Notes under the pieces: model-generated
What the model was told of the DNA's origin: nothing
The model's input: only the letters and a program-made list of their open reading frames with translations
Database searches by the model: none
In this document: positions 28,039 through 34,427 of the stretch, piece after piece
Numbering within the stretch: the first letter of the stretch is position 1
How the letters are laid out: every line of letters begins with the position of its first letter
Position numbers and translations under genes: made by a program
From: a virus
Reading direction: 5' to 3' (one strand)
IMG/VR virus record: IMGVR_UViG_3300010412_000040
Span: 1-36,907 of that record
DNA length: 36,907 nt

Positions 28039-28248
28039 CTTACCCGTTTACGTCCCGACAGTTGTAAGTCCTTGATTCACAAGGCACACAACTTACGGTG
28101 TAGATGAATTGAGCCATGTTCTAGTTGTGCCTATATTCTCTTATAAAACAAGAACTTGTGATTCTATAAATCTAATCTGAAAACTTACCCGTTTCTTACC
28201 CGTCATCAATAACTTACACTACGGTTCTGCCCGAAAACTTACCCGTTT
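28039..28248 (+). repeat. direct repeats upstream of integrase (CTTACCCGT)
   Basis: CTTACCCGTTT occurs at 28039-28049, 28184-28194 and 28238-28248. A tandem CTTACCCGTC lies at 28195-28204 and weaker copies at 28092 and 28213. All have the same orientation, as expected of integrase arm-type sites or operator/iteron sites. One further CTTACCCGTC is at 32835-32844. Confidence 0.6.
28064..28096. promoter_or_regulatory. attP: dyad between the integrase-upstream repeats
   Basis: GTAAGT-CCTTG-ATTCA-CAAGG-cacaca-ACTTAC: two nested inverted pairs around a 5-base centre. The outer halves contain the CTTAC core of the direct repeats. It might be the recombination core of attP or a regulator site; no host sequence is available to test this. 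Confidence 0.3.
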
Positions 28249-28261
28249 CTAGGGGTGCCGT

Positions 28262-29485
28262 ATGGTGAAACTCAGCAAGCATGTGGTCAAGTTCGGACGC
28301 GCCAAGGGACTGATCTACAGGCGCGAAGACCTTGAATCCAATTCTTGGTATTTCCGCATGTATCTCAAGGACGAAGGTAGATACATCCGCAAATCACTTG
28401 GCACCACAGACATTCGCGAAGCCCAAGAATTCGCGGAAGCTGAACTGGTGGATATCCTCGCCAAGAAGAAAGCTGGCGCACCCATCATTTCACCCACGTT
28501 CACCGAGATATGCCGCGATTTCATGCTAGACGATGAAAAAGAATTAGCGGCTGGCATGATCAGCAAAAGCACTCAAGAGCATCACACTCACTATATCCGG
28601 TGGGTGAGTAAGTATGTGGCTGAGAAATTCCCGGCTGGCATACGAACGCGCCTATCCGACATTGACGCTAAGAAGGACTTCGCGGACTACCTCACATGGC
28701 GCATGGCGCAAGGCAAGGTTCGCCGCGACACCATTCGTGCCGAGTTAGTAGGTATTCGGATGGTCTTCAAGTTGGCTGTGAAGAATGGCAAGGCACTCCC
28801 CAATTCCATACCTGAGTGGGACTTTGAAGTAGAAGACTCACCACAACGCGAAAGAATCAACGTGGATACTGATTATCCAAAGGTTCTGACCGTGTTGAAG
28901 GCATGGGTGAAGAAGGCGAAGAGGGATGTGGAAATCTATGACCGTGAACTTCTACACCATGTCTTTTTGATAATGGCTCAGTGCGGCATGAGAACTGGTG
29001 AATGTCTGCAACTCAAGTGGTCGGACATTCAGAGCATAGAGAATGGGGATGTGACTGTTCGGGTCCGCAAGGAAACATCCAAGGTGCGCAAGGATAGGGA
29101 TGTTCTAATTCCAGCCTCTACTGGTGGCAAGAAGTCCGGTAAGCCCATCAACTACCTGATTCGGTGGCGTGACCAGTTCGCACGGCACAAGGGCGAAAAT
29201 GACTTCATCTTTGCCCTATTCACGAAGCCAGACCAATACGGCAAGGAACCGTTCTACAGGGGCTATATGAGCCTCAGAGAAGACCTGAAAGAAATCGGTA
29301 TGGAGTGGTGGGATGCCTATCACAACCGCCATCTGTTCGCGTCTAAGGCTGTGATAGCGGGTGTGCCACTGGCTGTTGTCGCCAATGCTCTCGGTAACTC
29401 ACCAGCCGTTGTCAGCAAGCACTATTCACACCTGTTGTCGGCACAGAGCGCGAAGACCATCCACGAAATGCGACGAATGCGGTAG
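28262..29485 (+). CDS. int: tyrosine-family phage integrase
   Basis: A 407-aa site-specific recombinase. The N-terminal part (about 1-70) is the arm-binding region; a SAM-like core-binding domain lies at about 80-185 and the catalytic domain at about 200-400. Catalytic residues seen: Arg244 in CGMRTGE, Lys near 274-277, Arg356 in YHNRHLFAS and Tyr388 in SKHYSHL. The usual first His of the HxxR box is Tyr353, and the later His/Trp position (LGHS) is Asn379 (LGNS). AGGGG sits 7 bp before the ATG. The gene is followed by a strong terminator and preceded by CTTACCCGT repeats. Function is probable, but the altered box residues deserve testing. It shows the element can integrate. Confidence 0.93.
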   Translation: MVKLSKHVVKFGRAKGLIYRREDLESNSWYFRMYLKDEGRYIRKSLGTTDIREAQEFAEAELVDILAKKKAGAPIISPTFTEICRDFMLDDEKELAAGMISKSTQEHHTHYIRWVSKYVAEKFPAGIRTRLSDIDAKKDFADYLTWRMAQGKVRRDTIRAELVGIRMVFKLAVKNGKALPNSIPEWDFEVEDSPQRERINVDTDYPKVLTVLKAWVKKAKRDVEIYDRELLHHVFLIMAQCGMRTGECLQLKWSDIQSIENGDVTVRVRKETSKVRKDRDVLIPASTGGKKSGKPINYLIRWRDQFARHKGENDFIFALFTKPDQYGKEPFYRGYMSLREDLKEIGMEWWDAYHNRHLFASKAVIAGVPLAVVANALGNSPAVVSKHYSHLLSAQSAKTIHEMRRMR

Positions 29486-29520
29486 GCAATATACGAACTA
29501 GAATTCCGGTATGGTTATAC

Positions 29521-29546
29521 AGGGGTGCTTCGGCACCCCTTTTTTT
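29521..29546 (+). terminator. terminator after integrase
   Basis: AGGGGTGC-ttcg-GCACCCCT is an 8-bp stem with a UUCG loop, followed by six more T. It is nearly identical to the terminator at 34969-34992. Confidence 0.9.
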
Positions 29547-29624
29547 GCCTATTTCTAATTAATTACGGAAAGTCCCTATACAAAAGAGTCCAAAAACATG
29601 CTAGTCGGCAATCTTCGTTTGCTA

Positions 29625-29630
29625 TATAAT
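29625..29630 (+). promoter_or_regulatory. possible sigma-70 -10 element
   Basis: GCTATATAAT contains a perfect TATAAT downstream of the integrase terminator and upstream of the small-gene block. No good -35 is visible at the proper spacing, so support is weak. Confidence 0.35.
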
Positions 29631-29675
29631 ATATGTAGGAAGCAGAAAGATTGTTCTAATAACGGGAGTAAACCA

Positions 29676-29876
29676 ATGGATGAAAAAGAACTAAAAAAAG
29701 CGGCACACGAATATCTGTCTAAGAAGGCTAAGTCTCGGTGGGCAGACCCCGCTTACCGCGCAAAGCAGATGGCAGCACGAAAGAAGCTATGGGAAGACCC
29801 TGAATTTCTTGAGAGACACAGGCAGGGACAAATCAAGAGGGGTCAGAAGAGGATTAGAAAAGGAGAAAGGAAATGA
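29676..29876 (+). CDS. small NUMOD3-like DNA-binding protein
   Basis: A 66-aa protein starting at ATG 29676 after AACGGGAG. Two tandem units, KSRWADPAYRAKQMA and KKLWEDPEFLERHRQ, resemble the NUMOD3-type W-DP-R repeats found in homing endonucleases. The protein has no nuclease domain, so it may be a remnant or a free DNA-binding module. It ends in a basic tail and overlaps the next gene by 4 nt. It starts the small-gene block 29676-31134, possibly from the TATAAT at 29625. Confidence 0.55.
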   Translation: MDEKELKKAAHEYLSKKAKSRWADPAYRAKQMAARKKLWEDPEFLERHRQGQIKRGQKRIRKGERK

Positions 29877-30103
29877 AAAAGTTAGTTGAATTAGAAGTAG
29901 GTCAGTGGCTTCGTAATGACAGTGGAAACATGGTGATGATTGAGCGTCTATCCGATAAGAAGGCATGGGTCATTCCTGCGAATGCCACGAACAGCACGAA
30001 GCCAGTGATGATGACTCGCCGCGCATACAAGGGTGAGGAATACCTGAGTCTCGGCAGTCACTACGCAACGATGATCACTTACCGTCCAATTCGGCAGGAG
30101 TAA
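29873..30103 (+). CDS. small protein, unknown
   Basis: A 76-aa protein with no recognised family: VELEVGQWLRNDSGNMVMIERLSDKKAWVIPAN..., a compact beta-type layout. Its start overlaps the preceding stop (ATGA), and AGGAAAGGAA is its ribosome site. It is part of a close-packed block with a membrane protein, lipoprotein and secreted protein. Confidence 0.5.
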   Translation: MKKLVELEVGQWLRNDSGNMVMIERLSDKKAWVIPANATNSTKPVMMTRRAYKGEEYLSLGSHYATMITYRPIRQE

Positions 30104-30107
30104 TCAC

Positions 30108-30302
30108 ATGAACAAATTCGGCAACAACCTATTCGCGTTCCTTGGATTGGCATGGGCAGCTTTCGGTGTGTGGGATGTTGCTCTGTCAGATGAATCAGTC
30201 AGAGCCTTATCGTTCCTACTTCATGCACCAACCTTCATCATTCCCGGCGTGTTTGTATTTGCTTATTTCATCAGCCGGAAGCCAGAGACAGGAGAACAAT
30301 AA
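30108..30302 (+). CDS. two-helix small membrane protein (holin candidate)
   Basis: A 64-aa protein with two hydrophobic segments: NLFAFLGLAWAAFGVWDVAL (about 7-26) and SFLLHAPTFIIPGVFVFAYF (about 35-54). A short polar turn lies between them and the tail is charged (SRKPETGEQ). Two-helix size and layout fit class II holins, and this is the best lysis candidate here. No endolysin gene is beside it, and many small phage membrane proteins look similar. CAGGAGT precedes the ATG. Its stop overlaps the next start. Confidence 0.5.
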   Translation: MNKFGNNLFAFLGLAWAAFGVWDVALSDESVRALSFLLHAPTFIIPGVFVFAYFISRKPETGEQ

Positions 30303-30595
30303 TGAAGAAGCTAATCACACTTGCAGCAATGGTCATGTTGAGTGGATGTGCGGCTACTTACGGAAACGGAGTAGTTCCCGATATGCCGCCGATCAATTAC
30401 AAGAACGATCCACAAGTAAGAGCCTGCACTAACGAAGCGACTAAGAGAGTTAGTAAGACACCAAATTTCTACTGTCACTCAACAGGCTATGGACAGTATT
30501 CGGGTGTCTCCTGCCGTGAAGGTCGCAGCTACAGGAATGTGTTCAGTGCGGAAGTCTATTACCGCTGCATGTCAAAAGAGGGAGCAATCAAATGA
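30302..30595 (+). CDS. small lipoprotein
   Basis: A 97-aa protein with a lipoprotein signal: KKLITLAAMVMLSGCAATYG, with lipobox LSGC and predicted acylated Cys near residue 16. The mature part has several Cys (ACTNEATKR, YCHSTGYG, SCREGRS, YRCMSKEG), suggesting disulfides in the periplasm. It could be a superinfection-exclusion or envelope protein. It does not look like an outer-membrane spanin, being too Cys-rich and lacking a coiled or proline-rich layout. Its start overlaps the preceding stop by 1 nt and its end overlaps the next gene by 4 nt. Confidence 0.6.
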   Translation: MKKLITLAAMVMLSGCAATYGNGVVPDMPPINYKNDPQVRACTNEATKRVSKTPNFYCHSTGYGQYSGVSCREGRSYRNVFSAEVYYRCMSKEGAIK

Positions 30596-31134
30596 ACAAA
30601 CTAATTACAGCAATCGCAATCGCACTTTTTGCAACATCAGCACACGCATACAACATCAAGGGTCTTGAGCCGGGAATGGTTATCAAGACTAGGGGTGATT
30701 TAGCACGAATTCTTGGTATATCACCGCTCTTCGTGAATTGCGGTCCTTCCAAGGCGGGTGGAACCACCTGTTATTCCCGCGAGACTGCTGGTGTCACACT
30801 GGCTGGTCAAAAGGTAGGTGGTGTTCTAATCACAACCAATGATCAGGGTGTGGTTGACTCGCTCTTATTTGTGTTCAGTTCAAGTGACTTTCAATATATC
30901 GCTGACGGAGCGAAGGAAAAGTTTGGTGAACCAGAAAGTATGAATGAAGAAACAGTTCAGAACCGTATGGGTGCAAGCTTTCACAATGTAAAACTTTGCT
31001 GGTCGAGTGAAGACCAGAAAATGTGTGTTGAACGATATGGCAGCAAGATCACAGAAGGTGCCTTGCGTGTATGGACACCGGGATACATTTCGCGAGTGGA
31101 AGCATCAAACGAACAAGCTAAGAAAGACATGTAA
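30592..31134 (+). CDS. secreted periplasmic protein, unknown
   Basis: A 180-aa protein with a clear Sec signal peptide: NKLITAIAIALFATSAHAYN, with cleavage after SAHA (about residue 19). The mature part includes LEPGMVIKTRGDLARILG, VNCGPSKAGGTTCYSRETAGV and VVDSLLFVFSSSDFQYI, with Cys residues that could pair. The family is unknown. It is coupled to the lipoprotein gene, so the two may act together in the envelope. A lysogenic-conversion (moron) role is a fair guess. Confidence 0.6.
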   Translation: MNKLITAIAIALFATSAHAYNIKGLEPGMVIKTRGDLARILGISPLFVNCGPSKAGGTTCYSRETAGVTLAGQKVGGVLITTNDQGVVDSLLFVFSSSDFQYIADGAKEKFGEPESMNEETVQNRMGASFHNVKLCWSSEDQKMCVERYGSKITEGALRVWTPGYISRVEASNEQAKKDM

Positions 31135-31185
31135 CAACTAATTCAACTCTCTTTTTACGATGAATCATGTGAGGCAACAGAGAGG

Positions 31186-31192
31186 ATAAATA
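31186..31192 (+). promoter_or_regulatory. TAAATA-type late-like promoter
   Basis: GGATAAATATGAAG lies 30 bp before ATG 31216. The predicted start near 31198 gives an 18-nt leader carrying AAAGGAG. Confidence 0.65.
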
Positions 31193-31215
31193 TGAAGTAG
31201 AAAAGGAGAAAACAA

Positions 31216-31608
31216 ATGAAATTACAGACTCACGCGGTTTCGGGCTACCCACGCGGAACGAAAATGGAGTTCCGCATCAAGATCACCCGACAAGAAGAAA
31301 ACGAGCGTCTATACAAGCTCGCGGAACTCACCCCATCTAAGCGAGAAGAAATCATCCTGTTAGCTACCACTCAGGATGTTGGACTTCGTGCGTTCCTGAT
31401 GTTCAACGATTTCAACAATGACTGCCGCTACTTTGAAATGGCAAGCGACGAAAGCGAAACACCAGACCATTTGATTTGGTTCGTAGTGCTGGAATCAAGA
31501 AAAGCAAAGAAAGCCAGCAAGGAAGTTTTAGACCTTGGTGACTTGGATGCTGATGAACTTACGGAATTGGCAAAAGAACTGGATTTAATAGGTGGCAATT
31601 TTCACTGA
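31216..31608 (+). CDS. small acidic protein, unknown
   Basis: A 130-aa protein with no recognised family. It has a helical beginning (KITRQEENERLYKLAEL, SKREEIILLATTQDVGLRAF), an aromatic middle (DHLIWFVVLESRK) and an acidic C-terminus (DLGDLDADELTELAKELDLIGG). It does not show sigma-factor or coactivator motifs that I can recognise. The ribosome site is AAAGGAG. It heads a unit that continues into the basic protein at 31623 and the GIY-YIG paralogue at 31927. Confidence 0.5.
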   Translation: MKLQTHAVSGYPRGTKMEFRIKITRQEENERLYKLAELTPSKREEIILLATTQDVGLRAFLMFNDFNNDCRYFEMASDESETPDHLIWFVVLESRKAKKASKEVLDLGDLDADELTELAKELDLIGGNFH

Positions 31609-31622
31609 GGTCTACGGTTGTT

Positions 31623-31916
31623 ATGAGAATCACCAGCCCACGCAAGAAGAGATACATGGAAGAACTGTTGAAACTTCCCCATATGCCAGAAAGACACAAT
31701 CGCGTCTTTACGAATGGTCTTGCTCAAATGGAAAAGGGAAAGCCAATTACGCCAGAAGCGAAATTTCTTCTAATCCAATATGAGCATGTATTGAAGAGAA
31801 TTGGAGTTTGGAACAATGGTCGCACGAAAGAACAAATTGAAGAGCGCAAAAGGAAAGCGCGTGAAAAGAGGGAAGCGGAAAAGAAGGCTTCTATGCGCAA
31901 TAAGAAAAGGAAGTAG
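31623..31916 (+). CDS. small basic protein, unknown
   Basis: A 97-aa protein. RKKRYMEELLKLPHM at the start and a long Lys/Arg/Glu helix at the end (KEQIEERKRKAREKREAEKKAS) suggest nucleic-acid contact. The family is unknown. It starts 14 bp after its neighbour and ends 10 bp before the second GIY-YIG gene. Confidence 0.5.
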   Translation: MRITSPRKKRYMEELLKLPHMPERHNRVFTNGLAQMEKGKPITPEAKFLLIQYEHVLKRIGVWNNGRTKEQIEERKRKAREKREAEKKASMRNKKRK

Positions 31917-31926
31917 GTTGTAGAAA

Positions 31927-32637
31927 ATGAACATAGAACTGACACCGAATTATTCCGCTAACTCATTCAATCGCGTAGCACCCTATGTCTATGCGCTTGA
32001 GTGGCAGGACGGTTCTATCTACATCGGTGTCAGGTCAGCCAATAGCAGAAAGCCGAAATCAGACCTCTTCAAGCAATATTTCACTAGCTCAAAGTATGTC
32101 CGTGAAAGGCTGGATGCTAACGATTACCCAACTGAAATAGTGATCTTTGACACCTTTGACTGTCAGGAACATGCACACGAAGTAGAAACCGAATTACTCA
32201 CCGCACTTAGAGAATTCGGCTTATGGGAAAAGACTCTAAATCGTGCAATCAACGGCAAATGTTTCACGCCAGCACTGAATCTCACGGAAGAGGAACGCAA
32301 AGCCTATCGCAGAGCCTATTGGAAGTTCTTTAGGCAGACAGAGAAGCGAAAGGAATACATGCGAGCCTACAACCAGACACCCGAAGTCAAGGAATATCTG
32401 CGGAACTACTTTAAGGAATACGCGCAGACACCCCAACACAAGGAACGCATGAGGGAATTTAGAAGAAAGCCGGAACAGAAGGAACGAATGAGGAATTACA
32501 TGCGAGCCTACAAGCAGACGGACAAATACAAGGCTTACATGAAGGCTCTTAGACAGACTCCCAAGGTCAAGGAATACAACAGGGAGTACATGAGGAAATA
32601 CAACGCACAAAGGAAATTGAAAAAATTAGAAATATAA
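31927..32637 (+). CDS. GIY-YIG homing endonuclease-like protein 2
   Basis: A 236-aa paralogue of the protein at 27394. The first 110 residues are close to identical in pattern (NSFNRVAPYVYALEWQDGS, IYIGVRSAN). The C-terminal 130 residues are tandem units of about 14-15 aa built on R-Y-x-QTPE-x-KEYMR (for example YMRAYNQTPEVKEYLRN, FRRKPEQKERMRN). These are longer and more regular than in copy 1 and probably act as a basic DNA-binding array. It lacks the structured leader of copies at 27394 and 34492 and is reached from the 31216 unit. Confidence 0.75.
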   Translation: MNIELTPNYSANSFNRVAPYVYALEWQDGSIYIGVRSANSRKPKSDLFKQYFTSSKYVRERLDANDYPTEIVIFDTFDCQEHAHEVETELLTALREFGLWEKTLNRAINGKCFTPALNLTEEERKAYRRAYWKFFRQTEKRKEYMRAYNQTPEVKEYLRNYFKEYAQTPQHKERMREFRRKPEQKERMRNYMRAYKQTDKYKAYMKALRQTPKVKEYNREYMRKYNAQRKLKKLEI

Positions 32638-32738
32638 GAAAACTTAGCGTGTATTCCCTACTAGATGTTGTGGTGCATACAATTTGTAAGACCAACATCT
32701 TGTGGTATTGGGCTTAAGAGGGTCAAAAACTATCCGCG

Positions 32739-32750
32739 CATATATACATG
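32739..32750 (+). promoter_or_regulatory. CATATATACATG element, copy 1
   Basis: An identical 12-mer occurs at 33387-33398, each following a GGGTCA...AAAA stretch. It may be a variant late-like or -10 promoter. Downstream lies the hairpin array from 32820. Confidence 0.4.
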
Positions 32751-32819
32751 ACATAGGGAACACAAAAAGGAAGAACCCGATCACGATCAAATTAGAAATA
32801 TAAAAGCATTGCAGGGTGT

Positions 32820-33015
32820 GTCTTAGGCGGAACTCTTACCCGTCCATCCGCGCAATCCTCTCACCAGCCGAAAAGGTGAGTTACTTAAGAAAAGGCTGTC
32901 TCAGTGGGTCTGGACGGTTATTGCCTACGAAATAGGCACGGACACAAATGCGCGAAACCGGCGTCAAATCCAGTCCGGTAAGTCGCTTGAGGCGCGAAAC
33001 GTGGATGGGGAGAGG
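32820..33015 (+). ncRNA. possible structured RNA (hairpin array)
   Basis: Consecutive hairpins: CTCACC/GGTGAG (32860-32880), GCCTA/TAGGC (32923-32937), ACCGG/CCGGT (32957-32979) and CGC/GCG near 32984. GCGCGAAAC is repeated at 32950-32958 and 32992-33000. CCATCC and GGATGG could close the set. It matches no RNA class I recognise (not tmRNA, RNase P or a tRNA). Confidence 0.35.
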
Positions 33016-33042
33016 CGTGGAAATCTAACTTCTTAAGACGCA

Positions 33043-33056
33043 CATGTGATCACATG
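33043..33056. promoter_or_regulatory. 14-bp perfect palindrome CATGTGATCACATG
   Basis: A perfect dyad, like a dimeric regulator operator. The half CATGTGAT recurs at 33257. No repressor gene is visible in the window, so the binder would be a host or helper protein. Confidence 0.45.
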
Positions 33057-33109
33057 AAGTCTCTAGGCAGTGATAGTTTAGTTCTTAAAGTCGCCTATAA
33101 ATCTAAAAG

Positions 33110-33332
33110 AGTCCAGCGAGCGCGTAGCGCGAGCAGCGAGCGAAGCGAGCTAGGAAGTGAAGATTAGTTTTTCTAGCGACCTAAAAATCCCAAGGCGACC
33201 TATAACGCGCAATTAGCTCGCTTCGCTCGCTGCGAGCCTTCGGCTCGCTAGACTCCATGTGATATCTAAAGATTTAAATCAAGAGTCGCTAGAAAGTTTC
33301 AAGGACACTCCTCGCGCTTCGCGCTCGGAGTA
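33110..33332. repeat. palindrome/cruciform block
   Basis: A 20-bp perfect inverted repeat (33133-33152 with 33214-33233, core AGCGAGCGAAGCGAGCT) spans 61 bp. Inside and around it: TCTAGCGAC (33172) with GTCGCTAGA (33285), hairpin GCGAGCC-ttc-GGCTCGC, and ACTCC..GCGC-ttc-GCGC..GGAGT (33307-33332). CGACCTATAA-like repeats accompany it. This resembles REP-like elements or an origin. Confidence 0.6.
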
Positions 33333-33386
33333 GACCCCGAATGATGCATTGGAATTGCGTCTAAAATTTATGGGTCACAAAAAGAT

Positions 33387-33398
33387 CATATATACATG
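33387..33398 (+). promoter_or_regulatory. CATATATACATG element, copy 2
   Basis: Identical to 32739-32750. Counting 6 nt from ATATATA puts the start at 33400, one base from the closing stem of the next RNA (33399). Confidence 0.4.
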
Positions 33399-33519
33399 TG
33401 GAGCCACTAGAATTTCATCAACAGCTTTTGCTTTTTTGTATTCCCAAGAGCCGTTGATACGCACATTAGTCATGCCGCGTCTTTTATCTTCCAATCGCAA
33501 AGGGTTTCTAGTGGCTCCA
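33399..33519 (+). ncRNA. closed-stem RNA 1
   Basis: The ends are perfectly complementary over 14 bp (TGGAGCCACTAGAA with TTCTAGTGGCTCCA). Inner stems are ATCAAC/GTTGAT (33417/33453) and ACGC/GCGT. No T-run terminator follows. A 63-aa open frame crosses it but needs a TTG start and no ribosome site is seen. Confidence 0.5.
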
Positions 33520-33536
33520 TTGAATTCTTGTAGATG

Positions 33537-33543
33537 CTAAATA
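33537..33543 (+). promoter_or_regulatory. TAAATA-type late-like promoter of RNA 2
   Basis: TGCTAAATAGTTTTTG. The predicted start at 33549 is one base before the closing stem of RNA 2, and no protein gene follows. Confidence 0.65.
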
Positions 33544-33549
33544 GTTTTT

Positions 33550-33663
33550 GAATCTTCTGTTGGGTTTCTAGCGTTCAGTTCCTATTCCTATCAGAGTAAA
33601 ACGTCCGATCTTCTTGGGTATCTCCTTTCCCACTTCGGACACCCCAACAGAAGATTCCTTTTT
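33550..33663 (+). ncRNA. closed-stem RNA 2, promoter- and terminator-bounded
   Basis: GAATCTTCTGTTGGG (33550-33564) pairs perfectly with CCCAACAGAAGATTC (33643-33657), followed by CTTTTT. Inner helix GTCCGA/TCGGAC encloses TGGG/CCCA. It sits between two TAAATA motifs, so it looks like an independent small RNA of about 110 nt. It has no open frame of note. It could act as an antisense, protein-titrating or packaging RNA; the function is unknown. Confidence 0.65.
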
Positions 33664-33664
33664 G

Positions 33665-33671
33665 CTAAATA
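33665..33671 (+). promoter_or_regulatory. TAAATA-type late-like promoter of RNA 3 / gpZ-like gene
   Basis: TGCTAAATAAAATTGCC. The predicted start G33677 is the first base of the RNA 3 closing stem. Confidence 0.65.
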
Positions 33672-33676
33672 AAATT

Positions 33677-33801
33677 GCCGGGGTGCCTGTAAGACGCGAC
33701 CACCGAGACAACAACATAGAAAAGTAAGTCTGTTGGGCAAGGCACATAAAAACAAACTATAAGCCGCTAAAACTGCGCATTGTCACCCCGGCGTTCTTTT
33801 T
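33677..33801 (+). ncRNA. closed-stem RNA 3 or leader of gpZ-like gene
   Basis: GCCGGGGTG (33677-33685) pairs with CACCCCGGC (33784-33792), then GTTCTTTTT. Inner pairs are GTGCC/GGCAC and AGAC/GTCT. It could be a free small RNA ending at the T tract, or an attenuator in front of the gpZ-like gene, whose ATG is 18 bp further on. Confidence 0.55.
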
Positions 33802-33818
33802 CCTCAGAGCAACGCGCA

Positions 33819-34415
33819 ATGCTAAAAATCGCAGCCGTCATTGGTCCCGTCATGAAGTCGCTGGAAAAGGCAGAGAAACAGATTGCCTACGGAACGTCTG
33901 TGGCACTGAACAAGGCAGCGTTTTCAGCAAGGACAGCCGCGCAATATCATCTGGAAAAGCGTCTGATCCTTCGCAATAAATTCCTCAAAAATTCTGTCAT
34001 CTATAAGCGAGCATCCAAGACTAAGTTGGAAGCGTGGGTAGGTGTGCTGGAACGGGCATCGTGGGCAGAGCGACTAGAGAAGGGTGGAACACGCAGACCG
34101 AAATCCTCAAAGAACATCGTCATTCCTCAAGGTGTTCGTTCAGACCCCAAGAAGCTAATTCCAAAGCGGCTCCGTCCAAGTCAGCTATTGGCTCGTAAGG
34201 ATGTGTTCTATAGCGACCAGATATCACCGGGGATCAAGGGAATCTGGCAGCGACTTCCTAACAATCGCCTGAAACTCTTATATGACTTAGAACCAACTAC
34301 CAGCTATGACAACAATCAGATTGAATTGAAGAAGACCATGAGCATTGCTGCGCTGAAATCCTTGGAAAGAAACTTGGATAAGTGCGTGGCTGATGCCTTT
34401 AGGTCAGCAAAATAG
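33819..34415 (+). CDS. minor tail protein Z-like (displaced)
   Basis: A 198-aa protein with the start at ATG 33819. A TTG at 33780 is in frame but would lie inside the RNA 3 stem. Residues 12-80 (SLEKAEKQIAYGTSVALNKAAFSARTAAQYHLEKR) have the amphipathic Ala-rich pattern of lambda gpZ/tail completion proteins, followed by a basic middle (RRPKSSKNIVIPQGVR). In lambda Z lies between FII and U. Here that site is empty and this gene is near the right end, under its own TAAATA motif. Its role would be finishing the tail end that meets the head. Family call by pattern and absence of another candidate. Confidence 0.6.
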   Translation: MLKIAAVIGPVMKSLEKAEKQIAYGTSVALNKAAFSARTAAQYHLEKRLILRNKFLKNSVIYKRASKTKLEAWVGVLERASWAERLEKGGTRRPKSSKNIVIPQGVRSDPKKLIPKRLRPSQLLARKDVFYSDQISPGIKGIWQRLPNNRLKLLYDLEPTTSYDNNQIELKKTMSIAALKSLERNLDKCVADAFRSAK

Positions 34416-34422
34416 ATAAATA
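34416..34422 (+). promoter_or_regulatory. TAAATA-type late-like promoter with structured leader
   Basis: AGATAAATAAAAATGCC overlaps the end of the gpZ-like gene's tail. The predicted start is G34428, the first base of the GCCGGT stem, as in copy A (27330). Confidence 0.65.
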
Positions 34423-34427
34423 AAAAT

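Larger units (their letters stand above)
32638..33818. other. gene-free structured region
   Basis: 1.18 kb with no convincing protein gene on either strand. It holds stem AGATGTTG/CAACATCT (32663-32700), a CATATATACATG element, a hairpin array, a 14-bp palindrome, a long cruciform block and three consecutive closed-stem RNAs, described separately. It is a candidate for attP, an origin or regulatory RNAs. Confidence 0.6.

Noticed and set aside
31216-31608. Possible gp55/gp33-like late transcription factor
   Set aside because: No sigma region 2-like sequence or convincing clamp-binding end; the acidic helical tail alone is not evidence.
32820-33015. tmRNA, RNase P RNA, tRNA or group I intron
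   Set aside because: None of the diagnostic ends, T-loop or intron core sequences is visible.
33349-33540. 63-aa open frame in the structured region
   Set aside because: TTG start, no ribosome site, and it crosses the 14-bp closing stem of RNA 1.
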